Below are positions 37,929-38,201 of a stretch of DNA of 38,201 nucleotides, piece after piece. A program made the position numbers and the translations under genes. Under the pieces are notes generated by a model. It was not told the DNA's origin. It saw nothing but the letters and a program-made list of their open reading frames with translations, and did no database searches. Every line of letters starts with the position of its first letter. Positions within the stretch are counted from its first letter, which is position 1. The stretch is from Hyphomicrobiales bacterium (lineage in GTDB: Bacteria > Pseudomonadota > Alphaproteobacteria > Rhizobiales > Xanthobacteraceae), in NCBI GenBank assembly GCA_023269635.1, contig JAHFPN010000009.1, positions 1-38,201 of the forward strand, given 5' to 3'.

Positions 37929-38201
37929 TTGTGCTCTTAGTTGGGAGCAGATGTTGGCGTGCTAGCAGCAGGCAGTACTGGATAAGGAACAAGCGTTTCC
38001 TAACCGGGGCTGGAATGCACTCACCAATGTTGTATGGCCGCTTTGTGCCAAAGCCGAACGTACCGACACGTCCGCACCATTTCCGCTCTTCCCCTGAAAG
38101 ATGGGGTAATCGGCCGGCGTTTTTGTGGATCGCTGAAGATTTGGGGTGCTGCGCTTCAGGCTGATGGTGGAACGAGGTCCGTGGTAACGGCCTCAAGCAT
38201 C
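37929..38201. other. Lower-GC, foreign-looking DNA after the tRNA break; no recognised gene
   Basis: By hand count 151 of 273 bases are G or C (about 55%), well below the neighbouring genes. Two overlapping opposite-strand open frames (38196-37924 minus, 90 residues; 37931-38164 plus, 77 residues) match nothing I know and have no convincing start signals. It is probably the first bases of an inserted element, running out of the window. Confidence 0.5.
37995..38003 (+). repeat. Core repeat GTTTCCTAA, second copy
   Basis: The context here, GCGTTTCCTAACCGGGG, again resembles the tRNA anticodon arm (GCGGTTTCCTAAACCGC expected) minus two bases. No tRNA follows it. Confidence 0.4.

Noticed and set aside
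37890-38201. Group I intron in tRNA-Arg(CCT), as known from Agrobacterium
   Set aside because: Position and tRNA identity fit well, but I cannot find the conserved core (a GACTA-like P7 strand and its partner) in the 273 visible bases, nor the 3' exon. It is kept as an alternative that a covariance search on extended sequence would settle.

Overview
The window is a GC-rich (roughly two-thirds G+C) stretch of alphaproteobacterial chromosome. Gene content and order (lysC-ptsP-prfA-prmC; secA-ppiC-argJ-mutT; xerD/aroKB-hemolysin-like-bolA-dnaJ-cobST; SUV3-like helicase-S4 protein-fdxA-carD) are those I associate with Hyphomicrobiales of the Bradyrhizobiaceae/Xanthobacteraceae kind. Three long palindromic intergenic elements built on CGTCGTCCC or CGTCATTCCGGGG ends fit the same group. 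The taxonomic placement is inferred from gene order and composition, not from a search.

Layout. 1-5014: a leftward cluster of lysC (aspartate kinase), ptsP (nitrogen PTS enzyme I), prfA (release factor 1) and the start of prmC (its methyltransferase). 5041-9159: ubiG, a DUF1178 zinc-ribbon protein overlapping a Nit-type amidohydrolase, comF, and a BioC/NDUFAF5-like methyltransferase, with two palindromic repeats between them. 9165-15084: an isolated Flp pilin, mutT, argJ and a secreted parvulin going left, then secA going right. 15149-18781: a YafK-type L,D-transpeptidase-fold lipoprotein, accA, xerD and a 47-residue membrane protein coupled to xerD. 18918-21964: aroK-aroB and a CBS-domain membrane protein. 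21982-27004: bolA, a J-domain protein that looks leaderless, cobS-cobT and a secreted phytase-esterase-like protein. 27017-28954: a queuosine-precursor-type transporter, rpmB with a clear promoter, and a secreted DUF3108 protein. 29226-34234: SUV3-like helicase, S4 RNA-binding protein, 7Fe ferredoxin, and carD with a long leader and a clean terminator. 34337-37768: an orphan solute-binding-like protein without a signal peptide, a third palindrome, and a translationally coupled pair of an M48-LysM lipoprotein protease and a nuclease-fold protein with a degraded active site.

Most of this is conserved core chromosome: translation termination, amino-acid and shikimate synthesis, protein export, fatty-acid synthesis, cobalamin synthesis, RNA metabolism and envelope upkeep. 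I see no transposase, CRISPR array, phage gene or defence cassette.

The clear exception is the right edge. At 37890 a tRNA-Arg(CCT) gene begins and is recognisable through its anticodon loop. It then stops being a tRNA and runs into about 270 bases of markedly lower G+C (about 55% by hand count). A second copy of the anticodon-loop core GTTTCCTAA lies 76 bases further in. This is best read as the boundary of an integrated element (or, less likely, an intron or an assembly join), and it is the most promising place to look beyond the window.
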